DNA of 64,000 nt from Palsa-504 sp963705835 (GCA_963705835.1 CAVPLC010000079.1:124001-188000); one strand, 5' to 3'. Positions 34,068 through 43,178 are shown, numbered from the stretch's first letter. The notes: generated from the letters alone by a model not told the origin. A program made the numbers and translations.

Positions 34068-35789
34068 TTAGAAGGCGGCGGGTTCGGCGTAGGCGCCCCA
34101 TTCGGTGCGCAGGGTGCCGCAGATCTCGCCCAGGGTGGCTTCGGCGCGGGCGGCGTCCAGCATGGGGGGGACCAGGTTCTCGTCGGTGCGGGCGGCCGCG
34201 AGCAGGGCGGCCAGGGCCGCGTCGACGGCCTGCTGGTCGCGGGCGGCGCGGCGGCCGGCCAGCACGCGGACCTGCTGGCGCTCCACCTCGGGGCTGATCC
34301 GCAGGATCTCGAGCGGCTGCGCGACCGTCTCGGTGTGCACGTTCACGCCGACGATCTTCTTCTCGCCCTTCTCCAGCTTGCGCTGGTAGGCGAAGGACGC
34401 CTCGGCGATCTCGCCGGTGAACCAGCCGGTCTCGATGCCGGCCAGGATGCCGCCGGTCATCGAGCCGTCCGGGCTCATCTCGCGGATCCGGGCGAAGACC
34501 GCCTCGGCCTCGGCCTCCATGCGGTCGGTGAGCGCCTCGACGTACCACGAGCCGCCGAGCGGGTCGGCCACGTTGACCACGCCGGCCTCTTCCATGATGA
34601 CCTGCTGGGTGCGCAGCGCGGTCTCGGCGGCGGCCTCGCCGGGCAGCGCGAGCACCTCGTCCAGGGCGTTGGTGTGCAGCGAGTTGGTCCCGCCGAGCAC
34701 GGCCGCGAGCGCCTCGATGGCGGTGCGGACGATGTTGTTGTCGGGCTGCTGGGCGGTCAGCGACACGCCCGCGGTCTGGGTGTGGAAGCGCAGCCACTGC
34801 GCCCGCGCGGTGCGGGCCCCGTAGACGTCGCGCAGCCACCGGGCCCAGATCCGCCGGGCCGCGCGGAACTTGGCGATCTCCTCGAAGAAGTCGATGTGCG
34901 CGTCGAAGAAGAAGGACAGGCCGGGGGCGAACTGGTCGACGTCCAGGCCGCGGGACAGGCCGAGCTCGACGTAGCCGAACCCGTCGGCCAGCGTGAAGGC
35001 CAGTTCCTGGGCGGCCGTGGACCCGGCCTCCCTGATGTGGTAGCCGGAGACCGACAGCGGCTTGTACCTGGGGATGTTCGCGCCGCAGTACTGCATGAGG
35101 TCGCCGATCAGCCGCAGGTGCGGGCGCGGCGGGAACAGCCACTCCTTCTGCGCGATGTACTCCTTGAAGATGTCGGTCTGCAGCGTGCCGTCCAGCCTGG
35201 ACGTGTCGGCGCCCTGGCGTTCCGCGGCCACCAGGTACATGCAGAAGACCGGCACGGCCGGGCCGCTGATCGTCATCGAGGTGGTCGTGCCGGCCAGGTC
35301 GATGCCCTCGAACAGCACGTCCATGTCGGCCGCGGAGTCGATGGCCACCCCGCAGTGCCCCACCTCGCCCAGCGAGTGCGGGTCGTCGGAGTCGCGCCCC
35401 ATCAGCGTCGGCATGTCGAAGGCCACCGACAGGCCCGCGCCGCCGGCCCGCAGCAGCATCTTGTACCGCTCGTTGGTCTGCTGGGCGTTGCCGAAGCCGG
35501 AGAACTGGCGGATCGTCCAGGGCTTGCCGCGGTAGCCGGTGGCGTGGATGCCGCGGGTGAACGGGAACTCCCCCGGCCAGCCGATGCGCTCCATCCCGGG
35601 CATCACCGCGCCGTCCGGCGGGCCGTAGACCGGGTCGACCTCGAGCCCGGACAGCGTGGTGAAGTCCGCGTCCCGTTTGGCCGCCTCGTCGAACCTGGCC
35701 TGCCAGCGCTCGCGGGCAGCGTCGGAGGACTCCGCGGGAGGGTCTGGGGGGGAATTGGGGTTCGTCCCCCCGAGGCCAGCAGCAGCCAT
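34068..35789 (-). CDS. icmA: Acyl-CoA mutase large subunit, isobutyryl-CoA mutase type
   Basis: A 573-residue TIM-barrel subunit of a B12-dependent mutase, lacking the C-terminal cobalamin domain. GFGNAQQTNERYKMLL, MPTLMGRDSDDPHSLGEVGH, TLQTDIFKEYIAQKEWLF and FHTQTAGVSLTAQQPDNN are typical. Two substrate residues separate isobutyryl-CoA mutase (Phe80, Gln198) from methylmalonyl-CoA mutase (Tyr89, Arg207); here they are Phe96 and Gln214, both at an offset of 16, so the ICM type is favoured. It should interconvert isobutyryl- and n-butyryl-CoA in valine and fatty acid metabolism. The B12-binding small subunit is not in the window; meaB is 3 kb away. Confidence 0.9.
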   Translation of the reverse strand: MAAAGLGGTNPNSPPDPPAESSDAARERWQARFDEAAKRDADFTTLSGLEVDPVYGPPDGAVMPGMERIGWPGEFPFTRGIHATGYRGKPWTIRQFSGFGNAQQTNERYKMLLRAGGAGLSVAFDMPTLMGRDSDDPHSLGEVGHCGVAIDSAADMDVLFEGIDLAGTTTSMTISGPAVPVFCMYLVAAERQGADTSRLDGTLQTDIFKEYIAQKEWLFPPRPHLRLIGDLMQYCGANIPRYKPLSVSGYHIREAGSTAAQELAFTLADGFGYVELGLSRGLDVDQFAPGLSFFFDAHIDFFEEIAKFRAARRIWARWLRDVYGARTARAQWLRFHTQTAGVSLTAQQPDNNIVRTAIEALAAVLGGTNSLHTNALDEVLALPGEAAAETALRTQQVIMEEAGVVNVADPLGGSWYVEALTDRMEAEAEAVFARIREMSPDGSMTGGILAGIETGWFTGEIAEASFAYQRKLEKGEKKIVGVNVHTETVAQPLEILRISPEVERQQVRVLAGRRAARDQQAVDAALAALLAAARTDENLVPPMLDAARAEATLGEICGTLRTEWGAYAEPAAF

Positions 35790-36240
35790 GGATCCGCCCT
35801 TCAGGTGGCGTCCAGATAGTAGGACGTCCTACTATCTTGAGTGTAGCGTGCCTGCGGCGCCGCGCCACCCTGGCCGGCTCCCGGTGGGGCGAGGGCACGC
35901 ACCGGTGCCCGTTCGGAAAAAAAGAAATTTCTGTGCAACCGATGAGCACGTTGCATCGTCTCTTAAGAGCGCAGGGCAGGGAACGACCTTTGCGTGCAGC
36001 GGTGGCCCGGACGTCACGGGGGCGCGCCCGGGCCGGATCCCGAGGGACCGACCGAACTCAGCGGGACCCGGCGGCTGCCGTCGCCGGAGGGAAATGTGGT
36101 AGATGTTGCCGTATCGCGCGTGCGTTCTCGAGGGCGCCCCGACCGGCCCGGACATGGTGCTCATGCCGGGCGGCGGACGGGCGGGGCGTGCTGCCTTGCG
36201 CTCCCCGTCGGATGCCGGGAACATCATCAAGGGAGATCCG
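35790..36240. other. Divergent intergenic region between icmA and the ECF sigma gene
   Basis: 450 bp without a convincing gene. It holds a 24-bp perfect palindrome 25 bp before icmA, an A-rich patch at 35915-35932, and a TGCAAC-N10-GTTGCA inverted repeat at 35934-35955. Longer plus-strand frames reach back to 36103 but lack motifs before the GTG at 36241. Confidence 0.5.
35814..35837. promoter_or_regulatory. 24-bp perfect palindrome upstream of icmA
   Basis: The half-site AGATAGTAGGAC is followed directly by its exact reverse complement, centred at 35825/35826 and 25-48 bp from the icmA start. This is the size and position of a repressor operator for a homodimer. Which regulator binds is not shown. 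Confidence 0.75.
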
Positions 36241-36735
36241 GTGGGCACGGCTGATGTTGTCGACACCGACGCGGCCGAAGCACTGTTCAAGGTCACCTAC
36301 CCCAAGCTCGCCGGATGGGTCCGGCGGCTGGTCGATGACGACGACACCGCGCACGAGATCGCGTCCGAGGCGTTCGTCCGGCTGCTGTCCCGGTGGACTC
36401 GGGTGGAGAGCCCGCAGAGCTACCTTTATATGATCGCGACCAACCTGATACGCGACCACTGGCGCAAGGCCGAACGGGAGCGGCGAGCCATGCGCAGCGT
36501 GACCGCGAGCGCCGACCTGGATTCGGTGGCCTACCCGGTCCAGGACGTGGACGTGCGCAACCTCCTGCAGTCCCTGCCGGCGCGGCTGCGCGACCCGTTC
36601 CTGCTGCACTACTACGCAGGCTTCCCGATCAGGGAAGTCGCGACGCTGCTGCACCGGCCCGAGGGCACGATCAAGGCCGACCTGTTCGCGGCGCGCGCCA
36701 GGCTCAGGGCGGCGCTTGGGGATCGCGATGCCTGA
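36241..36735 (+). CDS. ECF-family RNA polymerase sigma factor
   Basis: A 164-residue sigma factor. Region 2 (ALFKVTYPKLAGWVRRLVDDDD, then YLYMIATNLIRDHWRKAERE) and region 4 (LPARLRDPFLLHYYAGFPIRE, LLHRPEGTIKADLFAARARL) are present. The GTG at 36241 follows AGGGAGATCC. The downstream membrane/propeller gene overlaps by 8 bp, the usual place of an anti-sigma factor. Confidence 0.92.
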   Translation: MGTADVVDTDAAEALFKVTYPKLAGWVRRLVDDDDTAHEIASEAFVRLLSRWTRVESPQSYLYMIATNLIRDHWRKAERERRAMRSVTASADLDSVAYPVQDVDVRNLLQSLPARLRDPFLLHYYAGFPIREVATLLHRPEGTIKADLFAARARLRAALGDRDA

Positions 36736-38097
36736 CCGCGACGACCTCGATTCCTGGCTGGACGGGCGGGTCGACCCGCTGCCGCCGCCACCGGGCACGT
36801 TCGAGCTGATCAAGCGGCGGGCCCGGCGGCGCAAGGTCCGCAGGCTGGCCGTCACCGCGGGCGCGGCGGCGGTGATCGTGGCCGCCGCGGTGACCGTCCC
36901 GCAGGTGGTCAACCTGCACACGCTGAGCCCTTCCCCGACCTCGTCGGGCGTGGCGGCCGGGCATTCGGCCACGACGACCGCCCGACGGGCGCCGGCGGCA
37001 CCCCCGCGTCCAACTCGGCCAGCCCCGTGCCGGCCTCCTTGCCCCCGCCGGGGGTGCCTGATAACTTTCGGCCCACCTCGGTGACCTTCGTGAGCACCCG
37101 CGCGGGCTGGGTGATCGGGCAGGCCGGGCCGCCGTGCGCGACCCAGTTCTGCACCTCGGTGGCGCGTACCGACAACGCGGGGAAGACCTGGATCGGCGTG
37201 CCCGCGCCGCTCACCGGGCCGCCCGACGGCGCCACCGGGGTGAGCCAGATCCGGTTCCTCAACGGGAAGGACGGATGGGCGTTCGGGCCCGAGCTGTTCG
37301 CGACCCACGACGGGGGGCAGACCTGGAAGCAGGTCTCGACCAACGGGCTGCGGGTGACCGACGTGGAGACGGTGGGCGACCGGGCGTTCGGGGTGTTCGC
37401 GTCGTGCTCGGGCGCCGGGTCCGCGTTCGCCGCGCAGTGCACCAGCTTCACGCTCTACTCCTCCCCCGCCTCGGGAGACGACTGGACGCCGGTGGGCCCG
37501 TCCACCAGCGGGCTGACCAACGGCGGGCAGGCCGGGTCCGCGGCCATCGTGCTCACCGGGACGCGTGGCTACCTGCTGGCCCCGAACGGCATGCTGTACG
37601 CCGGGCCGGTCGACGCCGGCGCGCCCTGGCCGCAGGTCGCGAAGATCCCGTGCGTGGTCGGCGCGGCGCAGCCGGACGGGCAGCCCGCGGGCGCGCTGCT
37701 CGGCGCGGTGACCGCCACCAGCCTGATCTTCGCCTGCACGCCGCCCCCGGTCCCCGGCGGGCTGCAGAAGAAGCTGGTCTTGACCTCGGCGAACGGCGGG
37801 TCCAGCTGGCGGCTGCTGGCCGTGGCGCCGGCCGCGGGGATCGCCACCTCGCTGGCCGCCAGCCCGGCCGAGGCGGTCGTGCTCGGCACCAACCAGGGCA
37901 TCGAGGTGCTGCCCGCGGGCGGTACCAACTGGCAGCAGGCCACGGTGAAGAGCGCGCCCGCGACCGGGTTCACGTTCGTGGGCATGACCACCGACACGCA
38001 GGGGGTGGCGGTGCCCGCCGACGCGGCGGCCGGGGAGATCTGGTTCACCTTCGACGGCGGGCAGACCTGGACGCCGTCCGCCGTGGCGAGCACCTAG
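36728..38097 (+). CDS. Membrane-anchored Asp-box beta-propeller protein, frameshifted
   Basis: The N-terminal part (DDLDSWLDGRVDPLPPPPGTF, a basic KRRARRRKVRR, then a membrane helix at about residues 40-60) is anti-sigma-like. The rest is an extracellular domain with Asp-box repeats (TDNAGKTWIG, THDGGQTWKQ, FDGGQTWTP) as in sialidase/Ycf48-like propellers. The frame changes near 36985: TGAGGTPASNSAS in a third frame joins the two halves, so one single-base indel breaks an otherwise intact gene. Coupled to the ECF sigma gene, it probably senses an envelope signal for it. The exact family is uncertain. Confidence 0.7.
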
Positions 38098-38101
38098 TCG
38101 T

Positions 38102-38138
38102 CCGGACTCCCAGGAGAGCAGGGCTTCTGGGAGTCCGG
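38102..38138. terminator. Two-way terminator hairpin
   Basis: CCGGACTCCCAG and CTGGGAGTCCGG form a perfect 12-bp stem (38102-38113 with 38127-38138) between the convergent propeller and marR genes. Confidence 0.7.
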
Positions 38139-38147
38139 GCCGCCTTC

Positions 38148-38183
38148 GCCGGTTCAGGCGCCGGTTCAGGCGCTGGTTCAGGC
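38148..38183. repeat. 12-bp tandem repeat covering the marR stop
   Basis: GCCGGTTCAGGC occurs three times (38148, 38160 and 38172, the last with one change). The TGA stop of the minus-strand marR gene (38178-38180) is in the third copy. Confidence 0.85.
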
Positions 38184-38696
38184 GTCTTGCGCCGGGATGA
38201 AGTCGCCGGCCGTCAGCCGGAGGGCGCGGAGCAGGTCGAAGATCTCCTTGAGCTGGCCCGGCTCGTAGCCGCCCAGCCCGAACTCGGCGGCCATCAGGTC
38301 CCGGGTGGCCCGTTCCACCACGGCGCGGCCCTCTTCGGTGATCTCGGCCAGCGTGCCCCGGCCGTCGGCCGGGTTCGGGCGGCGCAGCACGAGCTTGGCC
38401 TGCTCCAGGCGGCTGATGGTGTTCGTGACGCTGGTGGGGTGCACCATCAGGCGCTCGCCGATCACCCGCAGCGGCAGCGCCCCCTTGCGGCTGAACGTGA
38501 GCAGCACCAGCGCCTCGTACCGCGCGAACGTCAGCTGGTAGGGGCGCAGCAGGGCGTCGAGCTCGGCGAGCAGGATCTGCTGGGCGCGCATGATCGAGGT
38601 GACGGCGGCCATCGACGGCGAGGGGCCGAACCGGTTCTCCCAGATCCGCGCCGCCCGGTCGATGGGATCAAACGGCAGCTCGAGGCGCTTACTCAC
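38178..38696 (-). CDS. MarR-family transcription regulator
   Basis: A 172-residue winged-helix protein: LTFARYEALVLLTFSRKG, IGERLMVHPTSVTNTISRLE and the wing LRRPNPADGRGTLAEITEEG. It overlaps meaB by 8 bp and is therefore co-transcribed with it. The thiolase lies further upstream, so it may respond to acyl-CoA metabolism. Confidence 0.92.
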   Translation of the reverse strand: MSKRLELPFDPIDRAARIWENRFGPSPSMAAVTSIMRAQQILLAELDALLRPYQLTFARYEALVLLTFSRKGALPLRVIGERLMVHPTSVTNTISRLEQAKLVLRRPNPADGRGTLAEITEEGRAVVERATRDLMAAEFGLGGYEPGQLKEIFDLLRALRLTAGDFIPAQDA

Positions 38697-39660
38697 GGGT
38701 AAACCGTAATTCTTTCTGCTGGGCGAGCACGTCTTCCGCGGCCTGGAAGGGGTCCAGCGTGCCGTCCGCGACCCGGGCCGCGAGCTCGTCGATGCCGTTG
38801 GTCATCAGCCGGTCGCGCAGCGTGGTGAAGGCCAGCGCGGTGATCTCCTCGCGCGCCCGGGCCTGCCTGCGCCGCTTCAGCTCGCCGCTGGCGTTGAGCC
38901 ACGACCAGTGGGCGTCCAGGTCGCTCACCAGCTCGCTGATGCCCTCGTCGTGCAGGCCGTTCATGGCCACGGCGGTGATGATCGGCGGCTTCCAGTCGCC
39001 CGGTGCCCGCTGGCCGAGCGCGATCATGTTACGCAGGTCGCGCACCACCTGATGGGCGTCGGGCTTGTCCGCCTTGTTCACGACGAAAAGGTCAGCGACC
39101 TCGAGGATGCCGGCCTTGGCGGCCTGGATCGCGTCACCCATGCCCGGCGCGAGCAGCACCACGACGCTGTCCGCGAGCGAGGCGATGGCCACCTCGGCCT
39201 GTCCGACGCCGACCGTTTCGATGAGGATCAGCTCGAAGCCGGCCGCGTCCAGGACCCGGATGGCCTGCGGCGTCGCGGAGGCCAGCCCGCCCAGGTGGCC
39301 GCGGCTGGCCATCGACCTGATGAACACCGCCTCGTCGGTGGCGTGGTCCTGCATCCTGATGCGGTCGCCCAGCAGCGCGCCGCCGGTGAACGGCGAGGTG
39401 GGGTCCACCGCGAGCACGGCCACCCGGCGACCCGCGGCGCGGAACGCGCCGACCAGCGCGCCGGTCATGGTGGACTTTCCCACCCCGGGCGCCCCGGTCA
39501 GGCCGATGATCCGTGCTCCTCCGGTGAGCGGCAAAAGATCTTTTATGACCGAACGGACCAGCGGGGAGGCGTCCTCCACCAGGGACAGCAGCCGGGCCAG
39601 GGCGCGGGCGTCACCGGCCCGGGCCCGGTCGAGCAGCTCGGGAGCGACGGGGCCAGTCAC
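38689..39660 (-). CDS. meaB: MeaB-type G-protein chaperone of B12 mutase
   Basis: GTPase that loads and protects the cobalamin cofactor of acyl-CoA mutases. 323 residues with Walker A TGAPGVGKSTMTGAL, the switch regions AVDPTSPFTGGALLGDR and ETVGVGQAEVAIA, and the guanine motif VVNKADKPDA. It starts with GTG at 39660. Two extra copies of the start region lie upstream in a 14-bp repeat. It fits the nearby IcmA-type mutase and methylmalonyl-CoA epimerase. Confidence 0.95.
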   Translation of the reverse strand: MTGPVAPELLDRARAGDARALARLLSLVEDASPLVRSVIKDLLPLTGGARIIGLTGAPGVGKSTMTGALVGAFRAAGRRVAVLAVDPTSPFTGGALLGDRIRMQDHATDEAVFIRSMASRGHLGGLASATPQAIRVLDAAGFELILIETVGVGQAEVAIASLADSVVVLLAPGMGDAIQAAKAGILEVADLFVVNKADKPDAHQVVRDLRNMIALGQRAPGDWKPPIITAVAMNGLHDEGISELVSDLDAHWSWLNASGELKRRRQARAREEITALAFTTLRDRLMTNGIDELAARVADGTLDPFQAAEDVLAQQKELRFTRE

Positions 39661-39692
39661 GTTGGGCCAGTCACGTTGGGCCAGTCACGTTG
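39651..39692. repeat. 14-bp tandem repeat covering the meaB start codon
   Basis: GGCCAGTCACGTTG occurs three times (39651, 39665 and 39679), with a partial fourth. On the minus strand each copy holds GTGACTGGCC, so the start codon is duplicated at 39674 and 39688 in other frames. Confidence 0.88.
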
Positions 39693-39722
39693 GGTCAGCC
39701 ATGAACGGTGTTTAGCCGCGCT

Positions 39723-40913
39723 TTAGCCGCGGACCCGGAACAGGAGCGCTTCGCCCTGGCCGCCGCCGCCGCACAGGCCCGCGGCGCCGAGCCCGCCGCC
39801 TCGCCGGCGCAGCTCGTGGCACAGGTGCACCGCGAGCCGGGCGCCCGACGCGCCGATCGGGTGGCCGATGGCGATCGCGCCGCCGTTGACGTTGACGATG
39901 TTGTGGCTGACGCCCAGGTCGCGCATGGACTGGATGGCGACCTGCGCGAACGCCTCGTTGATCTCGATCAGGTCCAGGTCGCTCGCGGTCTGGCCGGCCT
40001 TGGCCAGGGCCTGCTTGATGGCGTTGGACGGCTGGGACTGCAGCGAGTTGTCCGGCCCGGCCACGTTGCCGTGCGCGCCGATCTCGGCCAGCACGTCGGC
40101 CCCGGCTCGCTGCGCGGCCTCGGCCGACATCACCACCACGGCGGCCGCGCCGTCGGAGATCTGCGAGGCGGTCCCGGCGGTGATCGTGCCGTCCTTGCTG
40201 AACGCGGGCCTCAGCTTGGCCAGCGCCTCGGCGGTGGTGCCCGGCCGGATGCCCTCGTCCTCGGTCACGGTCAGCTCCCCGCCTTTGGCCGGGACGTGGA
40301 CCGCGACGATCTCGGCGGCGAACAGGCCGTTCTTGGTCGCCGCGGCGGCGCGCTGGTGGCTCGCCGCGGCGAACTCGTCCTGCTCTTCACGGCTGATGCC
40401 GAGCCTGCGCCCGTGCTGCTCGGTGGACTCGCCCATGGACACGTGATCGAACGCGTCGGTCAGGCCGTCCAGGGCCATCGAGTCCTCCGCCGTGACCGGA
40501 CCGTACTTGTAGCCGGCCCTGGAGTTCTTGAGCAGGTGCGGCGCCTGGGTCATGGACTCCATGCCGCCGGCCACGATCACGTCGTACTCGCCCAGCCTGA
40601 CCAGCTGCGAGGCGAGCGCGATGGCGTCCAGGCCGGACAGGCAGACCTTGTTGACGGTCAGCGCCGGGACGCTCATGCTGATGCCCGCGGCCACGGCGGC
40701 CTGCCGCGCGGTGATCTGCCCGGCGCCGGCCTGCAGCACCTGGCCCATGATCACGTACTGGACCCGGTCCGGGCCGACACCCGCGCGCTCCAGGGCGCCG
40801 GCGATGGCCACCCCGCCGAGTTCGCTGGCAGACTTGCTGGCGAGGGATCCGAGCAGGCGGCCTACCGGGGTCCTCGCTCCGCCGACAATGACCGGCTGAC
40901 GTGGTTCGCTCAT
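39723..40913 (-). CDS. Acetyl-CoA C-acetyltransferase (thiolase)
   Basis: A 396-residue thiolase that condenses or cleaves acyl-CoA. The active-site residues are the acylated Cys in TVNKVCLSGLDAIALA (about residue 88), His in NGGAIAIGHPIGASGA (about 348) and Cys in GLCGGGGQGEA (about 378). N-terminus IVGGARTPVGRLLGSL. The start at 40913 is divergent from the epimerase gene. Confidence 0.95.
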   Translation of the reverse strand: MSEPRQPVIVGGARTPVGRLLGSLASKSASELGGVAIAGALERAGVGPDRVQYVIMGQVLQAGAGQITARQAAVAAGISMSVPALTVNKVCLSGLDAIALASQLVRLGEYDVIVAGGMESMTQAPHLLKNSRAGYKYGPVTAEDSMALDGLTDAFDHVSMGESTEQHGRRLGISREEQDEFAAASHQRAAAATKNGLFAAEIVAVHVPAKGGELTVTEDEGIRPGTTAEALAKLRPAFSKDGTITAGTASQISDGAAAVVVMSAEAAQRAGADVLAEIGAHGNVAGPDNSLQSQPSNAIKQALAKAGQTASDLDLIEINEAFAQVAIQSMRDLGVSHNIVNVNGGAIAIGHPIGASGARLAVHLCHELRRRGGGLGAAGLCGGGGQGEALLFRVRG

Positions 40914-40953
40914 GTCTGTAACGATACCCAGTGGGGTCTTCAAAGGAGAGAGC

Positions 40954-41388
40954 GTGCTGCCGCTGCTGACCCGCATCGATCATGTCGGCATCGCCTGCCG
41001 GGACCTGGACGCGGCGGTCGGGTTGTACCAGGCGACGTTCGGGCTGGAGGTGGCGAGTCTCGAGGTGAACGAGGAGCAGGGGGTGCGCGAGGCCATGTTG
41101 CGCGTGTCCGCTGCTTCCGGTTCCGGGGGCTTGCCGGGGTACGTGCAGCTGCTCGAGCCGCTGGGGCCCGACACGCCGGTGGGCAAGTTCCTGGCCCGGC
41201 GCGGGGAGGGCATCCACCACGTCGGCTACGGCGTGGACGACATCGGCCAGGTGATGGCCGCGATCGGCGCCCTGGGAGTGCGGCTGCTCGATCAGCGGCC
41301 GCGGCACGGGTCGATGGGCGCCTCGATCGCGTTCCTGCATCCGGCCGATCTGGGCGGCGTGCTGACCGAGCTCGTCCAGGCCCGCTAG
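40954..41388 (+). CDS. mce: Methylmalonyl-CoA epimerase
   Basis: Glyoxalase-fold enzyme that interconverts (R)- and (S)-methylmalonyl-CoA. LTRIDHVGIACRDLDAAV, the metal-binding GIHHVGYGVDDI and GGVLTELVQ match the family; 144 residues. The GTG at 40954 follows AAGGAGAGAGC. The stop codon is the first element of a 14-bp repeat array. Confidence 0.93.
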   Translation: MLPLLTRIDHVGIACRDLDAAVGLYQATFGLEVASLEVNEEQGVREAMLRVSAASGSGGLPGYVQLLEPLGPDTPVGKFLARRGEGIHHVGYGVDDIGQVMAAIGALGVRLLDQRPRHGSMGASIAFLHPADLGGVLTELVQAR

Positions 41389-41471
41389 TCTCGGCCCTCT
41401 AGTTTGGGCCCTCTAGTTTGGGTCCCTGGTTTGGGCCCGCTAGTTTGGGCCCGCTAGTCTGGGGCCGCTAG
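41380..41471. repeat. 14-bp tandem repeat covering the epimerase stop
   Basis: Six and a half copies of GCCCGCTAGTTTGG (one of 13 bp) run from the last codons and TAG stop of the epimerase into the intergenic region; nearly every copy carries a TAG. Confidence 0.9.
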
Positions 41472-41684
41472 CCCTGCGTGAACTGGCCGCTGCGTGCCGC
41501 ACCAACGCCCATCCGGGCATTTAGGGGATTTACCAGGATGCATAGGATAGAGAACTCCGAAGGACACGCCAACACACCCAAGTAAGAGTAGTGTGCCTGT
41601 CACCGGCCGAGAGTCGTACCCGCATGCTGACACCCGCCGTAAAATCCCCCCCGTCGCCTTAACGTCTAGCCAGGATTAGGCAAT
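41472..41684. other. Intergenic region upstream of the coiled-coil gene
   Basis: This stretch holds TAGGAT at about 41546 and TAAAAT near 41640, either of which could be a -10 of the downstream gene. No gene is seen. Confidence 0.35.
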
Positions 41685-43178
41685 ATGCAATCGGACATTG
41701 ACGCCCAGCTGACCAACTTCTTCGAAGAAGCCCCGCCGCGCGAGTTCGCGACGGTGATGCGGGGCTACGACCGTCACCAGGTCGACGAGCACATCCGGCA
41801 GATTGAAGCCGAGGTGCGACAGCACCGCGAGTCAACCACATCCTTGAAGCGGGAGCTGTCCGAGGCGCACCGCCAGATCCAGGAGCAGGAGCGGCCGACG
41901 TATTCGGGCCTGGGCGCCCGCATCGAGCAGCTGCTCCGCCTGGCCGAGGAGCAGGCCACCGAGCTGGTCCAGGCGGCCAGATCGGAGGCGAACGAGATCA
42001 AGGCCGGGGCCAAGGTCGACGCCGCGGAGTTCCGTGCCGCCGCCGAGAACGAGGCCGCCGAGCTGCGCGCCAACGCCAAGCGCGAGACCGACGACCTGCG
42101 CGGGGCGGCCGAGCGCGAGGCCGACTCGATCAGGACCACCGCCCGGCGCGAGACCGACGAGCTGACCAACACCACCGAGCGCGAGGTGGCCAAGCTGCGG
42201 GCCACGGCCGACCACGAGGTGGCGGAGAAGCGGGCCGCGGCCGAGCGCGACATCGCCAAGCTGCGCACCAGCGCCGAGCGCGAGGTCGCCCAGCTGAAGG
42301 CCACCGCCAAGCGCGAGCGCGACGAGATCCTCACCACCTCCAAGCGCCAGGCCGACGAGATGCGCAGCCAGGCGCAGCGGATCCTGGAGGAGAGCGAGGC
42401 CCAGCGGGCCCAGGCCGAGGCCGAGTTCGAGATCCAGCTCGCGGCGCGCCGGGAAGAGGCCGAGCGCCAGGAGGCCGAACGCCTCGCCGCCGCCCAGTCC
42501 GCCACCCAGAAGCTGGTGTCCGAGGCCGAGCAGCGCGCGTCCACGGCCGAGCAGCGGGCGGCCAAGGCTTCGGCGCAGGCCGACCAGACCCGCCGCGACG
42601 CCGACGCGCACGCCAAGCAGCTGGTCAGCAACGCCAAGAAGAACGCCGACCAGATCGTCAGCGGGGCCAAGTCCCAGGCCGAGCAGCTGCTCGCCGAGGT
42701 CAAGGCCGACGCCGAGCGCCGCCGCGCCGCGGCCCAGCGCGAGGTCGACGAGCTCACCAGGCAGAAGGACTCCATCGCTTCGCACCTGGCCCAGGTGCGC
42801 CAGCTGCTCGGCGGGCAGCTGCCCATGGACTCGGCCATGGCCGCCGCGGCGGCCAAGCCGGCCATCACCGGCGATGCGGGCGGCTCCGCGGCGCCTCGCA
42901 ACGGAGCGGCGAACCCGCCGACCCCGCCGCCCGCGCCCACCATGGTGCAGCCTGCCGCGGTGCAGCCCACCACGGGGGCCGGGCACCAGGCCACCCAGGT
43001 GTCGGCCGCTCCCACGCAGATGCAGGCCGCCCAGCGGCCCGCGGCCCCGGGGTCCGGCCCGTCCAACGGCGGGTCCCCCGTGGCCCCCGCCACCTCCGCC
43101 GCTCCCGCCGCGACCCAGGCCAACGCCAAGCAGGCGGCCAACGGCAAGGAGGACGAAGAAGACTGGTGGACCGAGTAG
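41685..43178 (+). CDS. DivIVA-domain coiled-coil protein (FilP/Scy-like)
   Basis: A 497-residue cytoskeletal-type protein. The N-terminal FATVMRGYDRHQVDEHIRQI is a DivIVA domain, and TYSGLGARIEQLLRLAEEQA is typical of actinobacterial polar coiled-coil proteins. A coiled coil of about 300 residues (about 80-375) is built from ten- to eleven-residue EREVAKLRATADHEV-type repeats. The C-terminus is Pro/Ala-rich and ends acidic EDEEDWWTE. By analogy it should act in polar growth or cell-shape control. A terminator follows. Confidence 0.85.
   Translation: MQSDIDAQLTNFFEEAPPREFATVMRGYDRHQVDEHIRQIEAEVRQHRESTTSLKRELSEAHRQIQEQERPTYSGLGARIEQLLRLAEEQATELVQAARSEANEIKAGAKVDAAEFRAAAENEAAELRANAKRETDDLRGAAEREADSIRTTARRETDELTNTTEREVAKLRATADHEVAEKRAAAERDIAKLRTSAEREVAQLKATAKRERDEILTTSKRQADEMRSQAQRILEESEAQRAQAEAEFEIQLAARREEAERQEAERLAAAQSATQKLVSEAEQRASTAEQRAAKASAQADQTRRDADAHAKQLVSNAKKNADQIVSGAKSQAEQLLAEVKADAERRRAAAQREVDELTRQKDSIASHLAQVRQLLGGQLPMDSAMAAAAAKPAITGDAGGSAAPRNGAANPPTPPPAPTMVQPAAVQPTTGAGHQATQVSAAPTQMQAAQRPAAPGSGPSNGGSPVAPATSAAPAATQANAKQAANGKEDEEDWWTE

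Noticed and set aside
35790..36240. Cobalamin riboswitch before the B12-dependent mutase
   Set aside because: No B12-box-like sequence was seen, and the palindrome explains control better.
41380..41471. CRISPR array
   Set aside because: The units are directly adjacent 14-bp copies with no spacers and start inside a gene end. The same holds for the other repeat arrays.
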